NCBI RefSeq assembly: GCF_017876575.1
Contig: NZ_JAGIOE010000001.1
Span: forward strand, 2,790,001 to 2,854,000
DNA length: 64,000 bases
DNA from: Paeniglutamicibacter psychrophenolicus
GTDB taxonomy: Bacteria > Actinomycetota > Actinomycetes > Actinomycetales > Micrococcaceae
Direction of reading: 5' to 3'
The translations under genes and the position numbers were made by a program. The notes below the pieces were generated by a model that saw only the letters and a list, made by a program, of their open reading frames with translations, had not been told where the DNA came from and searched no databases. Every line of letters begins with the position of its first letter. Position 1 is the first letter of the stretch. Positions 16,886 to 25,474 of this stretch are shown one piece after another.

Positions 16886-17659
16886 ATGGGCAGCAACCTC
16901 TTTGACCTCACCGGCCGCATCGCGCTGGTCACCGGTTCCTCGCGCGGCATCGGCAAGGAACTTGCCGCGGGCCTGGCGGATGCCGGCGCAATAATCGTGC
17001 TGCACGGGCGCAACGCCGAGACGCTGGCGGCAACAGCCGCCGAGTTCGCGCAACGCTATGGGCAGGCACGCATCTTCTCCTACGCGTTCGACGTGACCGA
17101 CGCCAAGGCGGTGGCCGACGGCATCGCCGCGATCGAGGCCGAGGTGGGCCCGATCCGCATCCTGGTGAACAACGCCGGCATCCAGCACCGCGTGCCGCTG
17201 CTGGAGCTCGACGTTGCCGACTGGCAGCGCGTGCTGGACACCAACCTGACCAGCGCGTTCCTGGTGGGCCGCGAGGCAGCCCGGGGCATGCTTCAGCGCG
17301 GGGAGGGCAAGATCATCAACATCTGCTCGGTGCAGACCGACCTGGCCCGTCCCACCATTGCCGCGTACACCGCGGCCAAGGGCGGGCTGCGCAACCTCAC
17401 CCGCGCGATGACCGCCGAGTGGGCGGGGGCCGGGCTGCAGATCAACGGCATCGCCCCGGGCTACATCCACACCGAAATGACCCAGAACCTGGTCGACGAC
17501 GAAAAGTTCAACTCCTGGATCCTGGGCCGCACCCCGGCCGGGCGCTGGGGCACCGTGGCCGATCTGGCCGGGCCGGCCGTGTGGCTGGCCTCGGACGGCT
17601 CCGACTACGTCAACGGCCAGACCATCTTCATCGACGGAGGAATGACAGTTGTCGTCTAA
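16886..17659 (+). CDS. idnO: SDR oxidoreductase, gluconate 5-dehydrogenase-like
   Basis: This 257-residue classical short-chain dehydrogenase has the cofactor motif TGSSRGIG (17-24), NNAG at about 92-95 and the catalytic YTAAK with its upstream Ser (NICSVQT). In this operon it most likely interconverts 5-ketogluconate and gluconate, as IdnO does in E. coli. Substrate assignment rests on context and on the pattern FDLTGRIALVTGSSRGIG shared with that subfamily. The AAGGAAG site sits 5 nt upstream. Its end overlaps the next gene by 11 nt. Confidence 0.85.
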   Translation: MGSNLFDLTGRIALVTGSSRGIGKELAAGLADAGAIIVLHGRNAETLAATAAEFAQRYGQARIFSYAFDVTDAKAVADGIAAIEAEVGPIRILVNNAGIQHRVPLLELDVADWQRVLDTNLTSAFLVGREAARGMLQRGEGKIINICSVQTDLARPTIAAYTAAKGGLRNLTRAMTAEWAGAGLQINGIAPGYIHTEMTQNLVDDEKFNSWILGRTPAGRWGTVADLAGPAVWLASDGSDYVNGQTIFIDGGMTVVV

Positions 17660-18689
17660 CACCAGCACCGCCACCGCCGTCGTCGCCCACGCGGCGGGCG
17701 ACCTGCGCGTCGAAGCCATCGAGGTCCCGGCCCCCGCGGTGCACGAGACGCAGATCGCCATCGCCTACGGCGGGATCTGCGGATCGGACCTGCACTACTG
17801 GAGCCACGGGGCCGCGGGGGAGTCCATCCTCAAGGCACCCATGGTCCTGGGACACGAGATCGTCGGCACCGTCACGGTTGCGGCTGCCGACGGCACCGGG
17901 CCCGCCGCGGGCACCGCCGTGGCAGTGCACCCAGCCACCCCCGGCGACACCGGGGCACGCTACCCGGAAGAACGGCCCAACCTGTCCCCGGGCTGCACCT
18001 ACCTGGGCTCCGCGGCCCGCTACCCGCACACCGAGGGAGCGTTTGCCACCACGGTGAACCTGCCGGCGCGGATGCTGCGCGCACTGCCGGCCGGGCTGTC
18101 GCTGCGCGATGCGGCGCTGGCCGAGCCCGCCGCGGTGGCCTGGCACGCCGTCGGCCGCGCCGGGGATGTTTCGGGCAAGCGCGTCATGGTCATCGGAGCC
18201 GGTCCCATCGGCGCCTTGGCCGTCGCGGTGCTCAAGCGCGCCGGAGCCGCCGAGATCATCGCGGTTGACATGTTCGATTACCCGCTGGACATCGCGATCG
18301 CCGCCGGCGCAACCGCCACCCTGAAGGCCGATGACGTCGAAGCCATCTCCGCGGTGGAAGCCGACGTGGTCATCGAGGCCAGCGGCAATTACCGCGGCCT
18401 GGCCTCGGCCGTCCGCGGCGCGATGCGCGGCGGTCGGGTCGTGATGGTCGGGCTGCTGCCCTCGGGCGAACAGCCGGCGCTGATCTCCCTGACCATCACC
18501 CGCGAACTCGAACTGGTCGGCTCCTTCCGGTTCAACGACGAGATCGATCAGGTGCTCACCGCGCTGGCCGACGGGTCCCTTGACCTCTCCGCGGTGATCA
18601 CCCACGAATTCGACGTCAACGATGCGCTCCAGGCGTTCGAGGTTGCACGGAACTCCGCCGAATCCGGAAAGGTGCTGCTGAAGTTCTAA
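17649..18689 (+). CDS. idnD: Zinc-type MDR dehydrogenase, L-idonate 5-dehydrogenase-like
   Basis: This 346-residue medium-chain dehydrogenase would oxidise L-idonate to 5-ketogluconate, which the neighbouring SDR then reduces to gluconate. Catalytic zinc ligands are seen in YGGICGSDLHYW and LGHEIVG; the NAD fold has VIGAGPIGALA. The structural-zinc lobe has only one of the usual four cysteines (SPGCTYLGSAARYPHTEGAF). The start is a TTG at 17649 set by GGAGGA 6 nt upstream, overlapping the SDR gene by 11 nt and so translationally coupled. Confidence 0.83.
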   Translation: MSSNTSTATAVVAHAAGDLRVEAIEVPAPAVHETQIAIAYGGICGSDLHYWSHGAAGESILKAPMVLGHEIVGTVTVAAADGTGPAAGTAVAVHPATPGDTGARYPEERPNLSPGCTYLGSAARYPHTEGAFATTVNLPARMLRALPAGLSLRDAALAEPAAVAWHAVGRAGDVSGKRVMVIGAGPIGALAVAVLKRAGAAEIIAVDMFDYPLDIAIAAGATATLKADDVEAISAVEADVVIEASGNYRGLASAVRGAMRGGRVVMVGLLPSGEQPALISLTITRELELVGSFRFNDEIDQVLTALADGSLDLSAVITHEFDVNDALQAFEVARNSAESGKVLLKF

Positions 18690-18724
18690 CGGGGCGAATC
18701 CGGAAAACCCCCGGATGCACCCGC

Positions 18725-18781
18725 AAAAAACAAGGCGCCGTTCCACGTCTCCCGCATGGGGGGTAAGAGGGACGGCGCCTT
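18725..18781. terminator. Bidirectional terminator idnD / pyruvate oxidase
   Basis: The stem is AAGGCGCCGT (18732-18741) with ACGGCGCCTT (18772-18781), extendable to 13 bp with one mismatch. On the minus strand it is followed by TTGTTTTTT (18725-18733), a clear terminator for the pyruvate oxidase gene. On the plus strand it can also stop the gluconate operon. Confidence 0.85.
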
Positions 18782-18820
18782 CGCCTTTCCCGGCCGGTTC
18801 GTGACCGGGTTCGAGCCCGC

Positions 18821-20548
18821 TCAGGCACCGGAGCGGTGCGCGCGGGTCTCCTTGAGCCTGGCGCTCGCGTACCCCAAAGCCTGGCCGATCTTGGTGTCCG
18901 GCGGGATCGAGACCTCGTCGGGGTTTGTCACCACATCCAGCAGCACCGGCCCCTGGTGTGCAAGTGCCTCGGAGATCGCCGCCTCCAGCGCGCCCGGATC
19001 CTCCACCCGGATGCCGTGCAGCCCGCAGGCCCGTCCCACCGCGGCCAGATCGGGGTTCGCCAGCACCGTGCCGAACTCCGGCAGCCCGGCCTGCTCCTGC
19101 TCCAGCTTCACCATGCCGAGGCGCCCGTTGTTGAACACCACCAGCTTCACCGGCAACCCGTAGGCGACGGCGGTGAGCAAGTCGCCCATCAGCATGCTCA
19201 GTCCGCCGTCCCCGCAGAAGGCAACCACCTGGCGGGTGCGCTCCAGCGCGCTGGCCCCCAGCGCCTGCGGCATGGCGTTGGCCATCGAGCCCAGGTTGTA
19301 GGAGCCCAGCAGCCGCCGGGTCCCGCGCATCGTGACGTAGCGGGCCAGCCACACCGTGGACATGCCGGTGTCCGAGGTGAAGATCGCGTCCCCGTCGGCG
19401 AGCCTGTCGATGGCGGCGGCCACGGCCTCGGGCCGGATCGCGTGACCAGGGTTGTCCGCGATGGCCCGCACCCGCCCGGTGAGGTGTGAATCGTGGGCCG
19501 GATCCGCCAGTGAAAGGTGCCGCTTGGTCCAGGCCTGGTAGCGGGTGCGCGCATCGAGCACGTGGGTCTGGTCGGTCTTGGTCTCCAGCAGCGGCAGCAA
19601 CCCCGCCAGGGTGAGCCCGGCATCCCCGACGACCCCCACATCCACTGCGGTGCGCCGCCCGATGTGTGCGCCGGCCGCATCGATCTGGATGACCGTCTTG
19701 CCCGACGGGTAGGAGTCCCGGTACGGGAAGTCGGTGCCCACCATCAAGAGCACCTCGCAGCGTTCCAGGGCGTGGGCGGCCGCCGGGTTGCCGATCAGCC
19801 CGGCCTGGCCCACCTGGAACTCGTTCGCTTCCTCCAGTCCCTCCTTGGCCTTGAGCGTGAGCACCATCGGGGAGGCGAGTTTCCCCGCGACCTCAAGCAC
19901 CAGCTCCCGGGCATCGCGTGCGCCGGCGCCCACCAGCATCGTGATGCGGCGCGCCTCGTTCAGTTCCTTGGCGATGGTCCCCAGCACCTGGGGGTGCGGG
20001 GCCAGCGGGGCCGCGACGTCGACGAACCGCGGGATCGCCTCCTTCGGCAGTTCCGCGCCGCCGATGTCCCCGGGGATGCTCAGCACCGCGACGCCGCGGC
20101 CGGCCAGCGCGGCGTTGACCGCCTGCTCCAGCAGGTACGGCATTTGTGCCACGGAGGTCACGGTGTGCGCGAACAGCGCCACGTCGGCGAAGATCACATC
20201 GTTGTTGACCTCCTGGAAGAAATCGGACCCGATTTCCCCGCTGGGCACCTGCCCGCAGATCGCCAGCAGCGGCGCATGGGATTTCTTCGCGTCGTAGAGG
20301 CCGTTGAGCAGGTGGATCGATCCGGGTCCGACGGTGCCCGCGCACACCCCCAGGGTCCCGGTCAGTTGGGCCTGGGCTCCGGCGGCAAACGCGGCGACCT
20401 CCTCGTGCCGCACCCCGATCCATTCGATTCCCCCATGGGTGCGGATCGCGTCGGTCAGGGGATTGAGGGCGTCGCCCACCACGCCCCACACGGTCTTCAC
20501 GCCCAGGCGGGCCAGCGCCTCGACGACCATCGCTGCGACGGTGCTCAT
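18821..20548 (-). CDS. poxB: Pyruvate oxidase (ThDP/FAD, quinone-linked type)
   Basis: This 575-residue protein has the three-domain fold of ThDP-dependent oxidases/decarboxylases. The catalytic Glu is in RHEEVAAFAAGAQA (about 49-62), and the ThDP/Mg site CGDGGLSMLMGDLLTA starts near residue 443 and ends in FNNGRLG. PoxB converts pyruvate to acetate and CO2, passing electrons to membrane quinone. The start is the ATG at 20548 with GGAGG 8 nt upstream. This ATG overlaps the upstream stop as ATGA. An acetolactate-synthase-like activity is less likely given the overall pattern. Confidence 0.88.
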   Translation of the reverse strand: MSTVAAMVVEALARLGVKTVWGVVGDALNPLTDAIRTHGGIEWIGVRHEEVAAFAAGAQAQLTGTLGVCAGTVGPGSIHLLNGLYDAKKSHAPLLAICGQVPSGEIGSDFFQEVNNDVIFADVALFAHTVTSVAQMPYLLEQAVNAALAGRGVAVLSIPGDIGGAELPKEAIPRFVDVAAPLAPHPQVLGTIAKELNEARRITMLVGAGARDARELVLEVAGKLASPMVLTLKAKEGLEEANEFQVGQAGLIGNPAAAHALERCEVLLMVGTDFPYRDSYPSGKTVIQIDAAGAHIGRRTAVDVGVVGDAGLTLAGLLPLLETKTDQTHVLDARTRYQAWTKRHLSLADPAHDSHLTGRVRAIADNPGHAIRPEAVAAAIDRLADGDAIFTSDTGMSTVWLARYVTMRGTRRLLGSYNLGSMANAMPQALGASALERTRQVVAFCGDGGLSMLMGDLLTAVAYGLPVKLVVFNNGRLGMVKLEQEQAGLPEFGTVLANPDLAAVGRACGLHGIRVEDPGALEAAISEALAHQGPVLLDVVTNPDEVSIPPDTKIGQALGYASARLKETRAHRSGA

Positions 20549-22158
20549 GTCTTTGTCCTCCCGTTCGTTCCGTAGCGTGCGCCAAAGGCATCCGGCGATG
20601 CCGTCTCCCAGTCCTTGGCCCACGTTTCGGGGACCTCGGAGAGCAGTTCCCCCGGCTCCATCCAGTCATAGAGCTCGGCATACGACTTGGTGTCAAGGTG
20701 CCCGATCCTGCGTCGAAGCATTTCCGGGGTGAGCTCCCCGGGGCCCTTGGCGCCCATCGACGCGATCATGCGCAGCGCCTCGCTGACCGTGGCCTCCTGG
20801 AAGCGCTGCACCCGGTGGCTCTTGAGCTCCACGTCAAGCGCCTTGGCGCGGCGGGGATCCTGCGTTGCCACGCCCACGGGGCACTTGTTGGTGTGGCAAC
20901 GTTGTGACTGGATGCAGCCGGTGGCCATCATCATGGCGCGGGCGGCATTGGTGTAGTCCGCACCCTGGATGATTCGCTTGACGATGTCGGTGCCCGTGGC
21001 GACCTTGCCCGAAGCGCCCACCCGGATCTTGCTGCGCAACCCCGTGCCGACCAACGCGTTGTGGACCATCATCAGTCCTTCGGTCAACGGCGTTCCCATG
21101 TGGTCCTCGTATTCCATGGGCGCGGCGCCGGTGCCGCCCTCGGAACCGTCGACGATGATGAAATCCGGGGTGATTCCCTCGGCGAGCATTGCCTTGCAGA
21201 TGGCCAAAAGGTCGCTGCGCGAACCGACACACAACTTGAAGCCCACGGGCTTGCCCTGGGCCAGTTCCCGCATGCCGGCCACGAACGTGATGAGTTCGCG
21301 CGGCGTCGAGAACACCTGGTGCGAGGCGGGACTGACGCACTTCACTCCCTGGGGCACGTTGCGGGTTCCGGCGATCTCCGCCGTGACCTTTCCTGCGGGC
21401 AAGACTCCGCCGATGCCCGGTTTCGCTCCCTGGCTGAGCTTGAGCGACACGCATTTCACCGACGGGTGCGCGGCGTTGTCGGCAAAAAGCTGCGGGTCAA
21501 AGTGCCCTTCCTTGGTCCTTGCGCCAAAGTAGCCGCTGCCGATTTCCCAGACGAGGTCCCCGCCATGGCGCAGGTGGTACTCGCTCAGTCCGCCTTCGCC
21601 GGTGTCGTGGGCGAATCCACCCATGGCCGCACCCTTGTTCAGGGCCAGCAAGGCGTTGGCGGAAAGCGCCCCGAAGCTCATCGCGGAGACGTTAAGCAAC
21701 GACATGTCATAGGGCTGCCTGCATTCGGGTCCTCCGATATGCACCCGGGGGGATTCCTGCGGCGGTTCAAGGGGCGCGGTGGAATGCACCAGGTATTCGT
21801 ATCCAACCTCATTGACATCGCGTTCCGTGCCGAACGCCTGTTCCTGGTTTGTGCCCTTGGCCCGTTCGTAGATCAGCGACCGGGTATCCCTGTCAAAGGG
21901 ACGGCCGTCATAGTTGCGCTCGATGAAATACTGCTGCAATTCCGGCCGGATGTATTCCAGCATGAAACGCATGTGTCCGATCACCGGGTAGTTGCGCAGG
22001 ATCGAGTGTTTCCGCTGCGCCACGTCCCGGAAGGCCACCAGCAAGAGCACTCCGAATACGCCAACCGCAACCCACCAGCCTGCTCCGACCAGCACGGCCA
22101 ACAGCACCGACAGCGCCGTCAGGATGGATAATCCGGCAACCACAAGGAACCTGACCAT
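20545..22158 (-). CDS. Membrane-anchored FMN-binding glutamate-synthase-like protein
   Basis: This 537-residue protein begins with two hydrophobic segments (about residues 3-45), followed by a glutamate synthase central/FMN barrel domain. Barrel marks are VSAMSFGALSANALLAL, HDTGEGGLS and DGSEGGTGAAP. The cysteine cluster CIQSQRCHTNKCPVG resembles the 3Fe-4S site of GltB. It lacks the glutaminase domain, so it is not a classical GltB; its substrate is unknown. TATGCT (22165-22170, minus) lies 6 nt before the ATG, so the mRNA is probably leaderless. It overlaps the pyruvate oxidase gene by 4 nt (ATGA). Confidence 0.85.
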   Translation of the reverse strand: MVRFLVVAGLSILTALSVLLAVLVGAGWWVAVGVFGVLLLVAFRDVAQRKHSILRNYPVIGHMRFMLEYIRPELQQYFIERNYDGRPFDRDTRSLIYERAKGTNQEQAFGTERDVNEVGYEYLVHSTAPLEPPQESPRVHIGGPECRQPYDMSLLNVSAMSFGALSANALLALNKGAAMGGFAHDTGEGGLSEYHLRHGGDLVWEIGSGYFGARTKEGHFDPQLFADNAAHPSVKCVSLKLSQGAKPGIGGVLPAGKVTAEIAGTRNVPQGVKCVSPASHQVFSTPRELITFVAGMRELAQGKPVGFKLCVGSRSDLLAICKAMLAEGITPDFIIVDGSEGGTGAAPMEYEDHMGTPLTEGLMMVHNALVGTGLRSKIRVGASGKVATGTDIVKRIIQGADYTNAARAMMMATGCIQSQRCHTNKCPVGVATQDPRRAKALDVELKSHRVQRFQEATVSEALRMIASMGAKGPGELTPEMLRRRIGHLDTKSYAELYDWMEPGELLSEVPETWAKDWETASPDAFGARYGTNGRTKT

Positions 22159-22616
22159 GGCCCCAGCATAACCCCGCAGGGAACAACACTCACCCCCTTC
22201 TCCCTGGCCGGGGCGGGACCATCAAACCGGCCGCCGTTGTTGCCGAAGGCCCGGTTCCGCCCGTGCCGGGATCCGTGACCGGTGTGCCGTCGGGTTGCAC
22301 GCCACAGAAACGGCCGCTCCAGCGAGCCCGGCGACTGCTGGATCCGATGGGTGCAGCGCTCCGGCGGCCTTGCCGGCTGGGTAGGTCGGGGAGTGCTCCA
22401 GGGAAAATCCACCTGGGTTTTTCTTGATCCCGCAGCCGAACCCGTGGATGCCTGCTCCGCTCCGGGCCCGGAAGCCATGGTGGAGCACGCGGCGCAACGG
22501 GCCGAGCGGCCGGACCAGGCGCTTGGGTCCATCCCCATTCATCGCGTTGTTCCTGCCTCGTTCATTCCGCCGCCGCCTTCACTGGCTTGAGGCACTCGCT
22601 GGGGCGCAGGGGCGGA
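22159..22616. other. 458-bp intergenic region
   Basis: This lies between the divergently placed start of the glutamate-synthase-like gene and the stop of gntR. Apart from the leaderless promoter of the former, I see no gene with a ribosome site, codon pattern or recognisable protein. Open frames of about 100 codons exist on both strands but are Arg/Pro/Gly-rich, as chance frames in this base composition are. Confidence 0.5.
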
Positions 22617-23342
22617 CTAGGCGCGCGGTTGCGGGAAGAGGCGCGGGGCGTGCGCCCAGACCCCGCAGATCTCCTCGTTGGTGCGGCGCATGATCAACTC
22701 CATGGACTCCCGCGCCCGGTGCGGCTCGTGGGCCGAGATCGCATCTGCCACCGCCTGGTGCCAGGCCAGGGCCTCCTCGTGCGGATGCTCGGGCATCAGG
22801 CCCAGTTCGGTGCGCCCGCGCAGCGTCTCGGCGATCGGGTTGGCCAGGTTCGCGAACATCTCGTTGCCCGAGGCGGCCAGCACCATCGCGTGGAAGCGGA
22901 TGTCCAGCTCCAGGAATGACTTCAGGTCCCCGGAACGGCCGGCATGGCGCATCCGGGCCGCAAGGTTCAGCAGCTCGCCGCAGAATTCCGTCGGTGCATG
23001 CTCCGCGGCAAGTTCCGCGGCCATGGGCTCGACGGCGACGCGCAGCTCGGTGAGCGAGCGCAATTGCGCCCCCTGGCCGTCCCCGGCCAGCCGCCAGCGG
23101 ATCACCAGCGGGTCAAAGGGGTTCCAGTCCTCGGCGCCCAGCACCCGGATCCCGACGCGCTTGGTGGAGACCACCAACCCGGCCGAGGCCAGCACGCGGA
23201 CCGCCTCGCGGATCACCGAACGCGAGACGCCCAGTTCGCTTTCCAGCTCCGCGGCCAGGATCACCTCGCCGGCGGGTATGGAACCGTCGACGATGCGGCT
23301 TCCGACGTGTTCAACCGCGCGTTGGTGCAAAGACTTGGCCAT
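22617..23342 (-). CDS. gntR: FadR-type GntR regulator
   Basis: This 241-residue repressor has an N-terminal winged HTH (about 10-75, LESELGVSRSVIREAVRVLA) and a C-terminal all-helical FCD ligand domain. That domain carries metal-binding residues typical of the FadR subfamily (Asp in LELDIRFHAMVL and later His residues). It is divergent from gnd, 212 bp apart. In Corynebacterium, FadR-type GntR1/2 repress gntK, gntP and gnd with gluconate as inducer. The same role is likely here, which would link the two halves of the gluconate region. Confidence 0.88.
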   Translation of the reverse strand: MAKSLHQRAVEHVGSRIVDGSIPAGEVILAAELESELGVSRSVIREAVRVLASAGLVVSTKRVGIRVLGAEDWNPFDPLVIRWRLAGDGQGAQLRSLTELRVAVEPMAAELAAEHAPTEFCGELLNLAARMRHAGRSGDLKSFLELDIRFHAMVLAASGNEMFANLANPIAETLRGRTELGLMPEHPHEEALAWHQAVADAISAHEPHRARESMELIMRRTNEEICGVWAHAPRLFPQPRA

Positions 23343-23554
23343 GTTCCAACCTTATCGGTATTCCGTTGCACAAACCCGCCGGTGACCACGGACAAAAGCG
23401 CGCATTTCCGGGGCAACTTAAGGCAACGGCGCGTGTTCGTCTGGCAATGGGCGCACCGGACAAACTAAAGTGGAAAGAAGTCACGGAGCCGTGCCCGGTG
23501 CTCTTTCGTGCCGGTATCCGCCCGGCCCAGCAAAATCGCAACGATGGAGACTTC

Positions 23555-24994
23555 ATGCCTGCACAGATTGGCGTCACCGGCCTAGCCGTCATGGGCGCAA
23601 ACCTCGCCCGGAACTTCGCCCGCAACGGATACACCGTCGCCCTGCACAACCGCTCGATCGCCAAGACCGACGCCCTGCTGGCCGCCCACGGCGACGAGGG
23701 CGACTTCATCCGCACCGAGACCATGGAGGAACTGGTCGCGAGCCTTGAGGTTCCCCGCCGCGTGCTGATCATGGTCAAGGCCGGCGGCCCCGTCGACTCG
23801 GTCATCGACTCCCTGGTGCCGCTGCTCGAAGAGGGCGACATCATCATCGACGGCGGCAACTCCAACTTCGTCGACACCCGCCGCCGCGAGGCCGCACTGG
23901 CCACCAAGGGCCTGCACTTCGTGGGCGTCGGCGTCTCCGGCGGCGAGGAGGGCGCCCTGCTGGGCCCCTCGATCATGCCCGGCGGCTCGAAGCAGTCCTA
24001 CGACGCACTGGGCCCGATGCTCGAAAAGATCTCCGCCAAGGCCATCGACGGCGCCCCGTGCTGCGCCTGGATCTCCACCGACGGTGCCGGCCACTTCGTG
24101 AAGATGGTCCACAACGGCATCGAGTACGCCGACATGCAGGTCATCGGCGAGGCCTACGACCTGCTGCGCAGCGGCGCCGGCATCGACCCCGCGGCCCAGG
24201 CGGAGATCTTCACCGAATGGAACAAGGGCGAGCTCGCCTCCTTCCTCATCGAGATCACCGCAGAGGTCTTGGCCCACACCGACGCCAAGACCGGTAAGCC
24301 GCTGGTCGATGTCATCGTCGACTCGGCGGGCCAGAAGGGCACCGGCCGCTGGACCGTGCAGTCCGCACTGGACCTGGGCTCCCCGACCTCGGCCATCGCC
24401 GAATCGGTCTTCGCCCGCGGCCTGTCCTCGCAGCGCGACCAGCGCGCCATCGGCCAGGAAGTCCTCATCGGCAACGAGATCGCCGTGGAACTGGGCGAGA
24501 ACTTCGTCGAGGACGTCCGCCAGGCGCTCTTCGCCTCCAAGCTGGTCTCCTACGCCCAGGGCCTGGACATGCTCACGAGCGCGGGCAAGGAATACAACTG
24601 GGACCTGAAGCTCGACGAAATCGCCTCGCTGTGGCGCGAAGGCTGCATCATCCGCGCCGCCCTGCTGGCCGACATCACCAAGGCCTACGCCGCGGACGAA
24701 AAGCCGGCGAACCTGCTCTTCGCCCCGGCGTTCTCCGAGGCCATCGCCGCCGCGGTCCCGGCCTGGCGCCGCGTGGTCGCCACCGCCGTCCAGCTGGGCG
24801 TGCCGGTGCCGGTGTTCTCCTCCTCGCTGGCCTACTACGACGGCCTGCGCCGCAAGCGCCTGCCGGCAGCGCTGACCCAGGGCCTGCGCGACCTCTTCGG
24901 TGCGCACACCTACAACCGCGTCGACGCCGCCGGCTCGTTCCACACCCAGTGGAGCGGCGACAAGACCGAGATCGAGGCCGAAGACACCCACTAG
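23555..24994 (+). CDS. gnd: 6-phosphogluconate dehydrogenase, decarboxylating
   Basis: This 479-residue enzyme oxidises 6-phosphogluconate to ribulose 5-phosphate and CO2 with NAD(P)H. The cofactor fold begins IGVTGLAVMGANLARNFA (the family often has GLGVMG/GLAVMG). VGVSGGEEGALLGPSIMPGG and the catalytic HFVKMVHNGIEY segment (Lys and Glu) are complete. The ATG at 23555 has GGAG 6 nt upstream. It consumes the product of gntK, encoded 9 kb upstream. A very strong terminator follows. Confidence 0.97.
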   Translation: MPAQIGVTGLAVMGANLARNFARNGYTVALHNRSIAKTDALLAAHGDEGDFIRTETMEELVASLEVPRRVLIMVKAGGPVDSVIDSLVPLLEEGDIIIDGGNSNFVDTRRREAALATKGLHFVGVGVSGGEEGALLGPSIMPGGSKQSYDALGPMLEKISAKAIDGAPCCAWISTDGAGHFVKMVHNGIEYADMQVIGEAYDLLRSGAGIDPAAQAEIFTEWNKGELASFLIEITAEVLAHTDAKTGKPLVDVIVDSAGQKGTGRWTVQSALDLGSPTSAIAESVFARGLSSQRDQRAIGQEVLIGNEIAVELGENFVEDVRQALFASKLVSYAQGLDMLTSAGKEYNWDLKLDEIASLWREGCIIRAALLADITKAYAADEKPANLLFAPAFSEAIAAAVPAWRRVVATAVQLGVPVPVFSSSLAYYDGLRRKRLPAALTQGLRDLFGAHTYNRVDAAGSFHTQWSGDKTEIEAEDTH

Positions 24995-25010
24995 TCTTCA
25001 GCTGCTTCCC

Positions 25011-25060
25011 GCAGGGGGCGGTGCTTCCGGTTCTTCCGGAAGCACCGCCCCCTGCTTTTT
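25011..25060 (+). terminator. Rho-independent terminator of gnd
   Basis: Perfect 20-bp arms (25011-25030 and 25036-25055) with a 5-nt loop are followed by TTTTT at 25056-25060. This is the strongest canonical terminator in the window. Confidence 0.96.
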
Positions 25061-25137
25061 GGCGATCCGTGGAGGTGCCTGGAGGGGATGCCGACCTGTT
25101 TTGCGACCGTTTAGCGCTGTCGAAAAGACGAGATAAT

Positions 25138-25184
25138 GTAGCTATATATAAACACTATCAATGTTATCGTTGGTCTATAGCTAC
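25138..25184 (+). promoter_or_regulatory. Operator-promoter of hipBA
   Basis: A 9-bp perfect inverted repeat, GTAGCTATA (25138-25146) and TATAGCTAC (25176-25184), brackets an A+T-rich 29-bp core that holds TATAAA- and TATCAAT-like -10 candidates. The right arm ends 5 nt before the hipB ATG. HipB-type antitoxins bind paired half-sites over their own promoter, so this is the likely autorepression site. Confidence 0.6.
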
Positions 25185-25189
25185 GTTAG

Positions 25190-25474
25190 GTGGACGAGAT
25201 GATGGAAATGGAACGGCTCGGTGTACACCTGCGCGATTGGCGCATCATCCTGGGGCTTTCCCAGGAGCTGGTCGCCGAACGGGCCAACATCTCCCGCTCC
25301 ACCTTGATCAAGCTGGAGCAGGGCACGGGCGGAAAATTGGAAAACTTTCTGACGGTCGCCAAGGTTCTTGGCGTCAATGACCGGATCGATGCGGCGGTCG
25401 ACCCGCTGAATACGGATCTGGGTCGAGCGCGGGCCTACATGCTCAGCCGCCAACGAGCTCCCAGAAGGAACTGA
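25190..25474 (+). CDS. hipB: HipB-like XRE antitoxin
   Basis: This 94-residue protein is built around one Cro/C1-type helix-turn-helix (about 8-62: LRDWRIILGLSQELVAERANISRSTL, with ISRSTLIKLEQG as the recognition helix end). It should neutralise the downstream kinase and repress the operon. A second Met codon within MDEMMEMERLG could be the true start. Its TGA overlaps the next ATG by one base (TGATG), so translation is coupled. Confidence 0.88.
   Translation: MDEMMEMERLGVHLRDWRIILGLSQELVAERANISRSTLIKLEQGTGGKLENFLTVAKVLGVNDRIDAAVDPLNTDLGRARAYMLSRQRAPRRN

Noticed and set aside
17628-19352. 574-codon minus-strand frame across idnD and the end of poxB
   Set aside because: It spans two real genes in other frames plus a terminator and has no recognisable domain.
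22282-22590. 102-codon plus-strand frame upstream of gntR
   Set aside because: Arg/Pro/Ser-rich, no ribosome site, no family; overlaps similar chance frames on the other strand.
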